From assembly GCA_000437395.1 (NCBI GenBank), contig FR898180.1, forward strand, positions 1-64,000: 64,000 nt of DNA. Direction: 5' to 3'. The number at the start of each line of letters is the position of its first letter. Position 1 is the stretch's first letter. The position numbers and the translations under genes are program-made. This DNA comes from Clostridium sp. CAG:288 (GTDB taxonomy: Bacteria; Bacillota_I; Bacilli_A; RFN20; CAG-288). Below the pieces are notes generated by a model. It made no database searches and was not told the origin of the DNA. It was given only the letters and a program-made list of their open reading frames with translations. Below, one piece after another: positions 33,298-42,556 of this stretch.

Positions 33298-34536
33298 TTA
33301 TTCAATGTCCATAAGGTCAGAAATTGATTCGTAGTCAATTTGAGTACGTGTTGACATATTTTTAACGTGATAACCTCTGTTATCTGCAATAATTACCATC
33401 TTGCTATTCATTCTATCAGCCATTTTAATTGCACCAGTTAAAGCTTTATCCATAGATGCGAATGAAACAGAATGATTGTTTTGTTGTAACTTATTAGCTA
33501 ATACAATCATGTCGTTAGCTTTTGATTTATCCAAGACAATCATGAAATAATCTAAAGAATTTTTAAGTTCTTCAACGTTCTTTCTAGCTAAGACTAATCT
33601 TTCAACGCCAAACGAATAACCAACGCCTTCAAAATCAGGGCCTCCTAAGTCATTCATTAAGTGACCATATTTGCCACCACCGCCTAAGGCTCCAAGTTCG
33701 AGGTTATCTTTATCGTATATTTCAAAAACTAAGCCTGTGTAATAGTCTAATCCACGAACGAGCTTATCATCACAAACATAAGGGATGTTTAATGAATCTA
33801 AGGCTTTTAATATCTCAGAATATTCACTTTTATCCTCATCAGATAAAAAATCAGTTACAAATGGAGCAGCTTCAATAATAGGTCTATCTTCTGTAACCTT
33901 ACAATCAAGAATTCTTAATGGGTTTTGCTCTAATCTTCTTTGACAATCAGGACACATTTGTCCAATTTTTGGTTCAAAATATAATCTAAGAGCTTTCTTA
34001 TATTCTTCACGTGAGCTAAATGATCCTAAGAAATTTACTTTTAAAATCGGATCAATTCCTAAAGCTTTTTTTACTTGGTTATAAAATAAAGATAAACAGG
34101 AAATAGTTGTGATTAAGTCTACTTTTTTATCGACAAACTCAACACCCCATTGATGGAATTCTCTAAATCTACCAACTTGAGGTCTTTCATATCTAAATAT
34201 TGGACCACAATAATAAAATTTAATTGGTAAATCAGGTGAAGCATATAATTTATTTTCGATAATTGCTCTATTAATACCAGCTGTAAACTCTGGTCTTAAA
34301 GTATAGTCGTGACCACCTTTAGGTGTTAAATCAAAAGTTTCTTTATTTACAATATCTGTCGATTCACCAACGCCTCTTTTAAAGAGCTTACTTTCTTCAA
34401 AGACAGGAACTTCAATTGGTTCGACACCATATTTTTGAGCTTCTAAATTTAACACGTTAACTAGATTATCAAAAGCCAATTTATTTGCGCCAAAATAATC
34501 TAGTGTGCCACGTGGTTTATTTATTGATTGAGCCAT
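33298..34536 (-). CDS. hisS: Histidine-tRNA ligase
   Basis: A class IIa synthetase of 412 aa. Motif 1 region KPRGTLDYFG, motif 2 FRYERPQVGRFREFHQWGVE, the histidine-specific RGLDYYTGLVFE and motif 3 GVGYSFGVERL are all present. A C-terminal anticodon-binding domain follows. A central CPDC...ILDCK segment is as in Bacilli. It lies 12 bases after rel. Confidence 0.97.
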   Translation of the reverse strand: MAQSINKPRGTLDYFGANKLAFDNLVNVLNLEAQKYGVEPIEVPVFEESKLFKRGVGESTDIVNKETFDLTPKGGHDYTLRPEFTAGINRAIIENKLYASPDLPIKFYYCGPIFRYERPQVGRFREFHQWGVEFVDKKVDLITTISCLSLFYNQVKKALGIDPILKVNFLGSFSSREEYKKALRLYFEPKIGQMCPDCQRRLEQNPLRILDCKVTEDRPIIEAAPFVTDFLSDEDKSEYSEILKALDSLNIPYVCDDKLVRGLDYYTGLVFEIYDKDNLELGALGGGGKYGHLMNDLGGPDFEGVGYSFGVERLVLARKNVEELKNSLDYFMIVLDKSKANDMIVLANKLQQNNHSVSFASMDKALTGAIKMADRMNSKMVIIADNRGYHVKNMSTRTQIDYESISDLMDIE

Positions 34537-34548
34537 AACTTTTCCTTT

Positions 34549-36744
34549 CTAGTGTATCACACGTCTTACATCAAAGACGCTTGGTACCTTTTTTATTTCA
34601 GTAATTAAAGCGTTAAGTCTAGTAATATCGCTTGCCATAACTGTTACAGTAATGGTTGCAGTCGATGTTTCTTGATGTGACTTAGCATTTACTTTATATA
34701 CTTGTGTTTTTTGTTGTGAGAACATATTAAATATGTCCATTAATAAATTAGGTCTATCATAACAATCGATTGCTAAATCGACTGGATGATCGGATAGAGT
34801 CATATTAGGATTCCAAATTACATCAACTAATCTATTAGGTTCGTTAATAATATTTGGGCAATTGCAACGATGTACCTTAATTCCGTTTCCCTTTGTGATA
34901 TATCCGACGATTTTATCACCTGGAATTGGAGTACAGCAGTTTGCTAATGTAATCATAGCAGTGTCACCATCAGCTAACAAAACTGAATCGTGTGGTGATT
35001 GTTTAACAACGCGTTTATTTACTTGTTTTTGAATTGCCTGTTCTAAATCTAATTGATTCTTATCTAATTCGAGGAATTCAATAACTGCTGCAGGAACAAT
35101 TGTACGATTATAAATACCTAAATAAAATGAATCAAAATCTTCAACGTTAAACTTATCTAAAACTTTTCTATCGATAACTTTATCGACGTTTGCCTTTATT
35201 TTCTTTTCTTTAAAGGCATCGATTAAAGTTTGTCTGCCTTTTTCAATTTGCTCTTCTTTAACAAAGTCAGCATTTTGCTTCATTATGAATTTTCTAATTC
35301 TAGACTTTGCAAAGCTTGTTTGAACAAAATTAAGCCATTCTTGATTAGGTGTTGCAGTTTTACTAGTTTTAATTTCAACAACATCACCTGTTTTAAGTTT
35401 TGTTGAAAGAGGTACTAATTGATTGTTTACTTTAGCTCCTGAAACAGAGTCACCTATATTAGTATGAATTCTATAGGCAAAATCTATCGGAGTAGATCCT
35501 GCTGGTAAACTAATAACTTTTCCTTTTGGAGTAAAGACATATACATTTGCATCAAATATATCATGCTGAATAAAATCGACATATTCACGAGCAGTTGAGT
35601 CAGTACTTTCGTTTGAAATACTTACAAAGTCTCTAAGCCAATGTAATTGTTCTTCAATTTCAGCTTGTTCTTGCTTAGCATCATAATGAAGACCTTCTTT
35701 ATATCTCCAGTGCGCTGCGATACCACTTTCAGCAACTTCATCCATTTCGTGTGTTCTAATTTGTATTTCAAAAATGTGTCCATCACCTGTAACAATTGTC
35801 GTATGTAACGATTGATACATATTTGGTTTTGGCATTGCAATATAGTCTTTAAATCTTCCTGGAACAGGTTTAAACATTGCATGAATATATCCTAAAATTT
35901 CGTAACAATTAACTTCTGTTTCAGTAATTATTCTCAATGCCAATATATCATATATTTCATCGAATGGTTTTCCTTTGTTGAACATCTTTTTATAGATAGA
36001 ATAAATAGATTTAACTCTAGATGATATTTCAAACTTGATATTAGTTGGGTTAAGAGTTTCAACTAATTTTTGTTGTAAAGCTATAATTGCTTTTTCTCTG
36101 TTGTCTGCTTGTGTATCAAGAAGTTTTTCGATTTGTGCAAATTTTTCAGGTTCAAGATAATATAAAGATAAATCTTCGAGTTCAGTTTTTATCTTAGAAA
36201 TACCGAGCCTATGAGCAATTGGAGCATAAACTTCCATTGTTTCTTTAGCTATTTTTCTTTGTTTCTCTGGTGGTTGGAACTGAAGTGTTCGCATATTATG
36301 TAATCTATCAGCTAATTTGATGATAATTACTCTAATATCTTTAGCCATAGCAATAAATATTTTCCTATGGTCTTCAGCTTCGAAATCAACATTATGAAAA
36401 TCAGATAATCTGGTTAATTTTGTCAACGATTCAACAAGAGTACATACTTCTTGTCCAAACTCATTCGTTATTTCTTCTGGAATAGTATTAGTATCTTCTA
36501 TTGTATCGTGCAATAGACCCGCGATTAATGTTGATGGTCCTGTTTGTAAAGTCGTTAAGATCATAGCAACGCCAGTTAAGTGAGTTATATATGGATCTCC
36601 CGATTTTCTTTTTTGACCTGCATGTTTTTTTTCTGCAAATTTATATGCTTTTTCAATTCGATCGATGTCGTCTTTATTGGATATATATGTAAGAAAACTC
36701 TGCTTTACTTCTTCAAAAGAATAAATACGGTTTTCAATTTTCAT
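34549..36744 (-). CDS. relA: Bifunctional (p)ppGpp synthetase/hydrolase Rel
   Basis: The stringent-response enzyme, 731 aa. The N-terminal HD hydrolase is intact (HAGQKRKSGDPYITH, LLHDTIEDT, KLADRLHNMRTL). The synthetase domain has the ERKAIIALQ helix, DILALRIIT and PKPNMYQSLHTTIV. The TGS domain (VFTPKGKVISLPAGSTPIDFAY), a zinc-finger-like region (LANCCTPIPGD, HRCNCPN) and an ACT domain at the C-terminus complete the long form. Both activities look competent. It sits 2 bases after apt, preserving the Bacilli apt-rel pair. Confidence 0.97.
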   Translation of the reverse strand: MKIENRIYSFEEVKQSFLTYISNKDDIDRIEKAYKFAEKKHAGQKRKSGDPYITHLTGVAMILTTLQTGPSTLIAGLLHDTIEDTNTIPEEITNEFGQEVCTLVESLTKLTRLSDFHNVDFEAEDHRKIFIAMAKDIRVIIIKLADRLHNMRTLQFQPPEKQRKIAKETMEVYAPIAHRLGISKIKTELEDLSLYYLEPEKFAQIEKLLDTQADNREKAIIALQQKLVETLNPTNIKFEISSRVKSIYSIYKKMFNKGKPFDEIYDILALRIITETEVNCYEILGYIHAMFKPVPGRFKDYIAMPKPNMYQSLHTTIVTGDGHIFEIQIRTHEMDEVAESGIAAHWRYKEGLHYDAKQEQAEIEEQLHWLRDFVSISNESTDSTAREYVDFIQHDIFDANVYVFTPKGKVISLPAGSTPIDFAYRIHTNIGDSVSGAKVNNQLVPLSTKLKTGDVVEIKTSKTATPNQEWLNFVQTSFAKSRIRKFIMKQNADFVKEEQIEKGRQTLIDAFKEKKIKANVDKVIDRKVLDKFNVEDFDSFYLGIYNRTIVPAAVIEFLELDKNQLDLEQAIQKQVNKRVVKQSPHDSVLLADGDTAMITLANCCTPIPGDKIVGYITKGNGIKVHRCNCPNIINEPNRLVDVIWNPNMTLSDHPVDLAIDCYDRPNLLMDIFNMFSQQKTQVYKVNAKSHQETSTATITVTVMASDITRLNALITEIKKVPSVFDVRRVIH

Positions 36745-36746
36745 AA

Positions 36747-37265
36747 TTATAAAAGAAGTGGGGCCTCGAAAGGTACTTCTTCCTCCGCTAATACTTTTTT
36801 GCCATCTAAGCCTTCTAATTCGATAAATGTGACAGCTCCGACAACTTTTGCACCAGTACTCTTACATAATTTAGCTAAAGCACATATTGTGCCACCAGTT
36901 GCTAATAAGTCATCAACAATTACAACTCTATCAGTTGGTTTAAGCAAATTTTCAGGAATAGTTATCGTATCGCTACCATATTCAAGTCCATAAGTAATTT
37001 TGAGTGGTTCACCAGGCAATTTACCTTCTTTACGTGCCATAACAAATCCAACTCCTAAAGAATAAGCAATTGCTGTTCCAAAAACAAAGCCTCTAGCTTC
37101 AGGTCCAACTATAACTGTTGGATTAAATTTTTTAACGAGTTTAGCCATGTCATCAACACTAGACTTAAAGGCTTCTGAATCCTTTAAAAGTGGTGAAATA
37201 TCTTTAAATGATATTCCTTCTTTTGGAAAATCAGGTACAACTCTAATAAATGGGATATAATTCAT
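36747..37265 (-). CDS. apt: Adenine phosphoribosyltransferase
   Basis: Salvages adenine to AMP. The family opening YIPFIRVVPDFPKEGISFKDISPLL, the base-binding ARGFVFGTAIAY and the PRPP loop VIVDDLLATGGT are all visible. 172 aa. GGAGG lies 10 bases before the ATG. Transcription starts in a palindrome-covered promoter (37285-37320) and continues into rel, hisS, aspS, cshB and nfo. Confidence 0.97.
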   Translation of the reverse strand: MNYIPFIRVVPDFPKEGISFKDISPLLKDSEAFKSSVDDMAKLVKKFNPTVIVGPEARGFVFGTAIAYSLGVGFVMARKEGKLPGEPLKITYGLEYGSDTITIPENLLKPTDRVVIVDDLLATGGTICALAKLCKSTGAKVVGAVTFIELEGLDGKKVLAEEEVPFEAPLLL

Positions 37266-37284
37266 AATTAATGGCCTCCAAAAC

Positions 37285-37320
37285 GTCTATGATTATATCA
37301 TAGACAAGTCTTTATTTGTA
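37285..37320 (-). promoter_or_regulatory. apt promoter with a perfect 9-3-9 palindrome over the -10 box
   Basis: On the minus strand TACAAA (37315-37320), 17 bp, TATAAT (37292-37297). GTCTATGAT, 3 bp, ATCATAGAC (37285-37305) is a perfect inverted repeat centred on the -10. It is probably an operator for the whole apt-rel-hisS-aspS-cshB-nfo unit; the regulator is unknown. Confidence 0.65.
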
Positions 37321-37391
37321 CTCTTAAGGCTATCTTTAAAATCTTTTTGTTAAATATTATCAAAAATTTTATTCTAATTTCTTATTTAACA

Positions 37392-37440
37392 TAAAAAATC
37401 CTGCTAATAACATAGCATAGAGCTATAAAAAGCAGGATAT
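37392..37440 (-). terminator. Terminator after the 302-aa hypothetical gene
   Basis: On the minus strand ATCCTGCT pairs with AGCAGGAT, with a bulged central region, followed by TTTTTTATG. It lies 5 bases after the stop. Confidence 0.8.
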
Positions 37441-37444
37441 TTTT

Positions 37445-38353
37445 TTAAAAATCGAATTTAACACCAGATTCAGAACTGATGAAATCAGCAATTAAATCAC
37501 GAAGTTTAGTATTGTTTTCTCTATAGTAATTAGCAAATGTTGATTTGTATTCAGTTTCAATTTTTGTCATTTCAGAATCATTTTCGAATCCTTCAGCAAA
37601 TTTGTTATTTAATTTTCTAAACTTGCTAACTAAAGCAGAAAATTCAACATCATCATCTTCATGTAAATTATCTAAAATGAACATTATCGCATAACTAATT
37701 TGTTCAATGCTTTCGTTTAGTTCTTTAAGAGAATCGACTTTAGATGGATCAAAATTTTCATCTTTTAACAAATCTTCACCAGTTTCATTTAAATGTTGCA
37801 TGGAATATTTAAGGATAGCTGCAGAATATTTGTTAAAGCTTCTACAAAATATAACACTTAAAATTCTAAGCATAAATGCTGTTGAGACTTTGTTTTCTAA
37901 TTTAACCATTTCTACAAAGTTAGGATCGATAGAATCTGGTTCTTTTTGTAAAAATAAATTCAAGTCATTAACAAGAATATCTCTTAATGTTTGTCTTGTA
38001 CCTAATAAAAGACCAAGCTGATTTAAACCTTCTTTGACATTAATAGTAAGATTATTTTTCTTAATGGAAATGAACTTAGATTTTGGACTAAACATTTGAT
38101 CAGCAAATTCTTGAACTTGCTTTAATAATTTGTCGCCTGGTTCGCCTTCTTTTAAACCCATTCCTTCACAACGTGTGTAAAAAGATGAATCTTCATTTGT
38201 AAAAAATGCGAGCGTATCTCTACGATGTTTTGTTAAATCGATAAATTGATCTTTAAACATATCATTCATGATAAACGCTTCAAATGGGTCTTTTGCCAAA
38301 TTGGCCAAGTGAAAAAATCCAACCAAATATAATTCTTGTTTTGTAACTTTCAT
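37445..38353 (-). CDS. Hypothetical helical protein, 302 aa
   Basis: I do not recognise this protein. It is soluble, acidic and almost wholly alpha-helical, with no membrane segment, no cysteine cluster and no nucleotide-binding motif. I start at ATG 38353 because GAAGGTG lies 6 bases before it; a GTG three codons upstream is part of that ribosome site. It is monocistronic, with its own terminator, and divergent from the yqfQ-like gene. Confidence 0.7.
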   Translation of the reverse strand: MKVTKQELYLVGFFHLANLAKDPFEAFIMNDMFKDQFIDLTKHRRDTLAFFTNEDSSFYTRCEGMGLKEGEPGDKLLKQVQEFADQMFSPKSKFISIKKNNLTINVKEGLNQLGLLLGTRQTLRDILVNDLNLFLQKEPDSIDPNFVEMVKLENKVSTAFMLRILSVIFCRSFNKYSAAILKYSMQHLNETGEDLLKDENFDPSKVDSLKELNESIEQISYAIMFILDNLHEDDDVEFSALVSKFRKLNNKFAEGFENDSEMTKIETEYKSTFANYYRENNTKLRDLIADFISSESGVKFDF

Positions 38354-38477
38354 GTTAAGCACCTTCTTTTTTTCTTACTTAAATTTATCACATCTTTAAC
38401 AATTAATCTATGATTGTTTATATTTTTTTGTAACTTAGGCAAAAATAATGACATATAATGGCTTGGTGATATGAAAA

Positions 38478-38933
38478 ATGAGAAGATTTAATCCTTATCA
38501 GCAAAACTATAACGCTCCAATGTTTAATCAAAATTATCAAAGAATGAACTATAATTACCCTCAATACTCTAGATCACCTTTCGACATTCCAAAACTTAGA
38601 AGTCCAATAGGTAGTTCAAAAAGATTAAGCTTATTTAGTGGAGCTAAGAAGCTTAATTTAACTGGTTTAATTGATACATCTAGCAAAGCTATAAATACAT
38701 TTAACCAGATGATTCCTATTTATCAAGAGATAAAACCAGTTTTTACTAATACAAAATCAGCATTATCAACTTTAAAAAGAGCCTTTATAAAGCCTAAAAA
38801 GGATAATAAAAAACAAACAAAACCTATAGAACCAGAAGTTTTAGATAAAGCAGTAGTAAATTTAAAATCAAACAAACAAAAATATAAAGAAGAAATCAAA
38901 CCTGATAACGAGCCACATAAACCATATTTCTAG
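38478..38933 (+). CDS. yqfQ: YqfQ/VrrA-like protein
   Basis: 151 aa. The N-terminus is rich in Asn, Tyr, Gln and Pro (NPYQQNYNAPMFNQNYQ), then comes a short amphipathic segment GLIDTSSKAINTFNQMIPIYQEIKPVFTN and a lysine-rich tail. This layout and the location directly before ispH match YqfQ (VrrA family) of Bacillus. Family members have been linked to the spore surface, but I treat that as weak. TATAAT (38454-38459) lies 18 bases before the ATG, giving a very short leader containing GGTGAT. Confidence 0.7.
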   Translation: MRRFNPYQQNYNAPMFNQNYQRMNYNYPQYSRSPFDIPKLRSPIGSSKRLSLFSGAKKLNLTGLIDTSSKAINTFNQMIPIYQEIKPVFTNTKSALSTLKRAFIKPKKDNKKQTKPIEPEVLDKAVVNLKSNKQKYKEEIKPDNEPHKPYF

Positions 38934-38977
38934 TTTGAGTTGTTGATTTTTTTTAAACTGTAATGTAAATTTAAAGT

Positions 38978-39835
38978 ATGATTAAAACAATTCTTCCTAT
39001 AGGATATTGTTTCGGTGTTAAAAACACCTTAGACAATGTCAAAAAACTTGCTAACAATAATCCTACTAAGGATATTGTTCTTTTTAGTGCTCCAGTACAC
39101 AATAAAAACGCCTTAGATGATCTTTTAAAAATAGGCAATATTTTCATGCTAAAAGACTATAAAAAGAAGAATAACAATGATTCTATATTAGTTTTCTCTG
39201 CTCATGGACACACATCTAAACAGGAACAGTTTGCAAAAGAAAATGGATTTAAAATATACGATAGCATTTGTCCGTTTTTAATGTTTAGAAATAAAAGCGT
39301 TTTAAAAGATATCGATTCTTTCGATAAGATATATGTTATTGGCGATGAAAAACATCCAGAAACTGAATCACTTTTATCTTTAAAACAAGGAATTGTTTGC
39401 CTTAACCCAAACAATAAGATTATTTTAGAAAAAGATGATTTGTCTAAAGTACTTGTTATTTATCAGTCAACTATAAATGTTGATTCTTTCAATTTGTTAA
39501 ATGGAGAACTTAAAAAAACATTCAAAAATTTGACTGTTATATCAGTATGTCCAGAATGTGCAAACAGATTTAATAATTTAGACAAGATTGCATTTAATCA
39601 AAACGATTTAATAATCATAGTTGGAGATAAGACATCTGCAAATACAACTTCATTATTTGAAAAAGCTAAAACAAAACTCGATTCAAAACGTGTTTTATTT
39701 ATCTTAAATGTCGATGAATTAAAAAAAGTACCACTACCAATAAATATTAATAATATTTATTTGACAAGTGGTACATCAGCATCTCTAGAAGATGTTACAA
39801 GTATTTCTAATTATCTTGAGAATTTGTATAAATAA
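38978..39835 (+). CDS. ispH: 4-hydroxy-3-methylbut-2-enyl diphosphate reductase
   Basis: The last MEP-pathway enzyme, an iron-sulfur reductase. The three cluster cysteines are in GYCFGV, DSICPF and SVCPEC. The substrate histidines are in APVHN, FSAHG and DEKHPE. The YQSTIN and TSGTSAS motifs are also present. 285 aa. No obvious Shine-Dalgarno sequence. Its 3' end overlaps the convergent yqfO gene by 29 bp. Confidence 0.95.
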   Translation: MIKTILPIGYCFGVKNTLDNVKKLANNNPTKDIVLFSAPVHNKNALDDLLKIGNIFMLKDYKKKNNNDSILVFSAHGHTSKQEQFAKENGFKIYDSICPFLMFRNKSVLKDIDSFDKIYVIGDEKHPETESLLSLKQGIVCLNPNNKIILEKDDLSKVLVIYQSTINVDSFNLLNGELKKTFKNLTVISVCPECANRFNNLDKIAFNQNDLIIIVGDKTSANTTSLFEKAKTKLDSKRVLFILNVDELKKVPLPININNIYLTSGTSASLEDVTSISNYLENLYK

Positions 39836-40592
39836 TTGGCTCTTTTTCATGATCGATAGCAAGAACTTCGATTTTTGAATCAATCTCAGCAATAGCATAT
39901 TTCATAACATCAACAAATAATCTTTCTATCTCATGAGGAACATCTAAATAGTTCATTTTATAACGAATAATATCTCGTCTAACGTGATGAGGACAATCGC
40001 CTGATATATAAATATCACAGCCTTCATTTTGAGCAACTGAATAATAACCAGCACCACCACCGCATATGAAGCCAATTTTTTTAATGGTATTTTTTCCTTC
40101 ATTTATTAAAGAAGAATATGATACATTAGCTCTCTCCATGAAATATTTGACAAAAACATCAATATCCATGCTCACAGACAACTCTCCAATTCTCATCATT
40201 GGAAAATCTTTTGCTCTATAAACATTAATTAAATCAAGTTTATTTGCTAAAGAAGAATTCATTCCTCCCTCAGCAGCATCAAAATTTGTGTGCAAAGAAA
40301 CAATTGGAATATTTAAATTATCTTCTAATTCATGTACTAAATTATTTTTTAATTGATCACTAGCTAATACTTTAGATCTCTTACCAAAAATAAATGGATG
40401 GTGAGTAATAATTAAATCTGGTTTAAATTCTCTAGTGATTTCAAGTAAAGATTCATCATAATCTAAAGCGATTAAAACTTTATTAATATCATCTTTAAGC
40501 TTACCAATTTGAAGTCCAATAAAATCAAAGCCTTCAGCTTCTTTACGTGGATATTTTTTCCACAAAGCCCTCATAAATTTCATTTTTTCCAT
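39807..40592 (-). CDS. yqfO: Nif3-like dinuclear metal-centre protein (YqfO, short form)
   Basis: A Nif3/GTP-cyclohydrolase-I-type-2 family protein. Metal-ligand segments are visible: LIITHHPFIFG, SLHTNFDAAEGG and, near the end, YLDVPHEIER. The length is 261 aa; it lacks the roughly 110-residue central domain of Bacillus YqfO, so it is the short form found in many other bacteria. Its biochemical role is unsettled. It overlaps trmK by 13 bases, keeping the sigA-trmK-yqfO order. Confidence 0.93.
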   Translation of the reverse strand: MEKMKFMRALWKKYPRKEAEGFDFIGLQIGKLKDDINKVLIALDYDESLLEITREFKPDLIITHHPFIFGKRSKVLASDQLKNNLVHELEDNLNIPIVSLHTNFDAAEGGMNSSLANKLDLINVYRAKDFPMMRIGELSVSMDIDVFVKYFMERANVSYSSLINEGKNTIKKIGFICGGGAGYYSVAQNEGCDIYISGDCPHHVRRDIIRYKMNYLDVPHEIERLFVDVMKYAIAEIDSKIEVLAIDHEKEPIIYTNSQDN

Positions 40593-41224
40593 GATTTTAA
40601 AGCCCCCTTTATTAGATTTATTTTTGAATTTAAAGATGGAGAATTAATTTCTTCGTATTTTTTTAAATTGTTAGTTAAATATTCATAAAGTAGTTTGTCT
40701 TTATTTTTAAGCGAATAAGTTCCGTAAATATAATTGATATCAGTCATCATTTCACTACCCAATTTGTAAGAAATGATTGGATAGTATTTTCCTTGTTCTT
40801 TGACGTATTTTTCAAAAGATATTTTATATCCATTTTCATTAAAAAATCTTCTTACTAATTCGACATCTGATTGTGGTTCGACAATAATTGTTAAATCTCT
40901 TTTTTTCTCTTTATCAAAGAATTTCTTGAATATTTCTACAATTGTCTTTCCACCTATACCTGCAGCGGTTATAGTCGTGATATATTCTTTAAAACCATCA
41001 AGTCCATCTCCAAAAAATGGCTCAATTTGAGAGTAATCTTTGACGTTAGAAGAAAGTCTTTCATATGGACCTTTTTTATTTTCTACAGCGATAACTTTAT
41101 TTGCTATTTTGTTAGTAACTAAAAGTATTGGCAAGTAGCCATGATCAGAACCTATATCATAGACATAAGAATTTAAAGGAACAAGCGAAGCGATGCAAAG
41201 CAATCTTTCTGAATTAGTTATCAT
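40580..41224 (-). CDS. trmK: tRNA (adenine22-N1)-methyltransferase
   Basis: SAM-dependent methylation of A22 in tRNA. The Rossmann glycine motif VYDIGSDHGYLPI and the downstream ITAAGIGGKTI and IVEPQSDVELVRRFF are typical of TrmK. 214 aa, with a C-terminal helical tail. It overlaps sigA by 11 bases. Confidence 0.94.
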   Translation of the reverse strand: MITNSERLLCIASLVPLNSYVYDIGSDHGYLPILLVTNKIANKVIAVENKKGPYERLSSNVKDYSQIEPFFGDGLDGFKEYITTITAAGIGGKTIVEIFKKFFDKEKKRDLTIIVEPQSDVELVRRFFNENGYKISFEKYVKEQGKYYPIISYKLGSEMMTDINYIYGTYSLKNKDKLLYEYLTNNLKKYEEINSPSLNSKINLIKGALKSWKK

Positions 41225-42440
41225 TGCGATAATCTTTAAGTTGTTTTGCTCTTGTTGGATGTCTAAGTTTCTTTAATGCTTTAGCTTCAATTTGTCTTAT
41301 ACGTTCACGTGTAACGTTAAATTCTTTACCAACTTCTTCAAGAGTATGAGTTCTTCCGTCATCAAGACCATAACGTAATCTTAAGACTCTTTCTTCTCTA
41401 TCTGTTAATTCTTTTAAAACTTCATCAATCTTATCTTTTAATAATGAATTATCAGCATATTCTGATGGTGTTTCATTATCTTTATCTTCAATAAAATCTC
41501 CAACGTGTGAATCTTCTTCTTCACCAACTGGTTTTTCAAGTGAGAGTGGATCCAATGCAAATTGTTGGATTTCTCTAATTCTATCCGGAGAATATAGTCC
41601 TTGTAATTCTTCTGATATTTCTTCAGCTGTTGGGTCACGATTTAACTTTTGAACTAATTTTCTTTGAGCACGAGTAATTTTGTTCATAGTTTCAACCATG
41701 TGAACTGGAAGACGAATTGTTCTTGCTTGATCAGCTAAAGCTCTTGTAATAGCTTGTCTAATCCACCATGTTGCATAGGTAGAAAATTTATAGCCTCTAG
41801 TATAGTCAAATTTATCAACAGCTTTCATTAATCCTAAATTACCTTCTTGGATTAAATCTAAGAATTGCATACCTCTATTGACATAGTGTTTAGCAATAGA
41901 AACAACAAGTTTTAAATTGCATCTTGTAAGTTCTTCTTTAGCTGATTCATCGCCAGCAATAATTCTTTTAGCAATTTCCGTTTCTTGCTCTTTTGTTGTT
42001 AAAACTGGATATTTACCTATTTCACGTAAATAGACTTTAACAGGATCAGAGACTTTGACATCTGCGGCAGATGAATAATCGATAACTGATTCGTCATAAA
42101 CATCGCTATCGACATCTGATACATCTTCGCCTCCGTCTAAATAATCATCTGAATCATCTAAATCATCAACATCTTCTTTCATTAGTTCATCAGGACTAAT
42201 ATCATCTGGAATTTCTACTGAATCGAGATCATCATCATCTTTAAGCTCAATTCCATTGTCTTTAAAGAAGTTAAATATTTCATCAAATTCATCCTCTGTT
42301 AAATCAAAATGGTCTAAAGCTGCCATTAGGTCATCTTGCGAAATATATCCTTTTTCTTTTCCTTTTTCTAAGAAACTTTGCTTAACTTCATCTAATGTTT
42401 TAAGCTCTGACATTTTAATTTTCTTCTTTGATGTTTTCAT
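41214..42440 (-). CDS. sigA: Housekeeping sigma factor SigA (RpoD)
   Basis: The primary sigma-70. Region 1.1-like acidic N-terminus, DPVKVYLREIGKYPVLT (1.2), GNLGLMKAVDKFDYTRGYKFSTYATWWIRQAI (2.1-2.4), PVHMVETMNKI (3.0) and TLEEVGKEFNVTRERIRQIEAKALKKLRHP (4.2). 408 aa. The ribosome site is AAAGGAG. It sits between dnaG and trmK as in Bacillus, with an 18-bp palindrome upstream that contains a -10-like TATACT. Confidence 0.98.
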   Translation of the reverse strand: MKTSKKKIKMSELKTLDEVKQSFLEKGKEKGYISQDDLMAALDHFDLTEDEFDEIFNFFKDNGIELKDDDDLDSVEIPDDISPDELMKEDVDDLDDSDDYLDGGEDVSDVDSDVYDESVIDYSSAADVKVSDPVKVYLREIGKYPVLTTKEQETEIAKRIIAGDESAKEELTRCNLKLVVSIAKHYVNRGMQFLDLIQEGNLGLMKAVDKFDYTRGYKFSTYATWWIRQAITRALADQARTIRLPVHMVETMNKITRAQRKLVQKLNRDPTAEEISEELQGLYSPDRIREIQQFALDPLSLEKPVGEEEDSHVGDFIEDKDNETPSEYADNSLLKDKIDEVLKELTDREERVLRLRYGLDDGRTHTLEEVGKEFNVTRERIRQIEAKALKKLRHPTRAKQLKDYRNDN

Positions 42441-42467
42441 ATACTTCTCCTTTTCTCTATTTTTGGC

Positions 42468-42485
42468 AATTAAGTATACTTAATT
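42468..42485 (-). promoter_or_regulatory. 18-bp perfect palindrome upstream of sigA
   Basis: The sequence AATTAAGTA/TACTTAATT is fully symmetric and contains TATACT as a possible -10 box. Its half-sites TTAAGTA/TACTTAA also occur in the glyS promoter palindrome at 45882-45902. The -35 is weak. Confidence 0.5.
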
Positions 42486-42556
42486 ACTTTAAGGCATAAA
42501 TAGGGTTTGCCTTGAAACCTTCGTTTCTATATCTAAATGCGTTTAGCAAATTAGAA

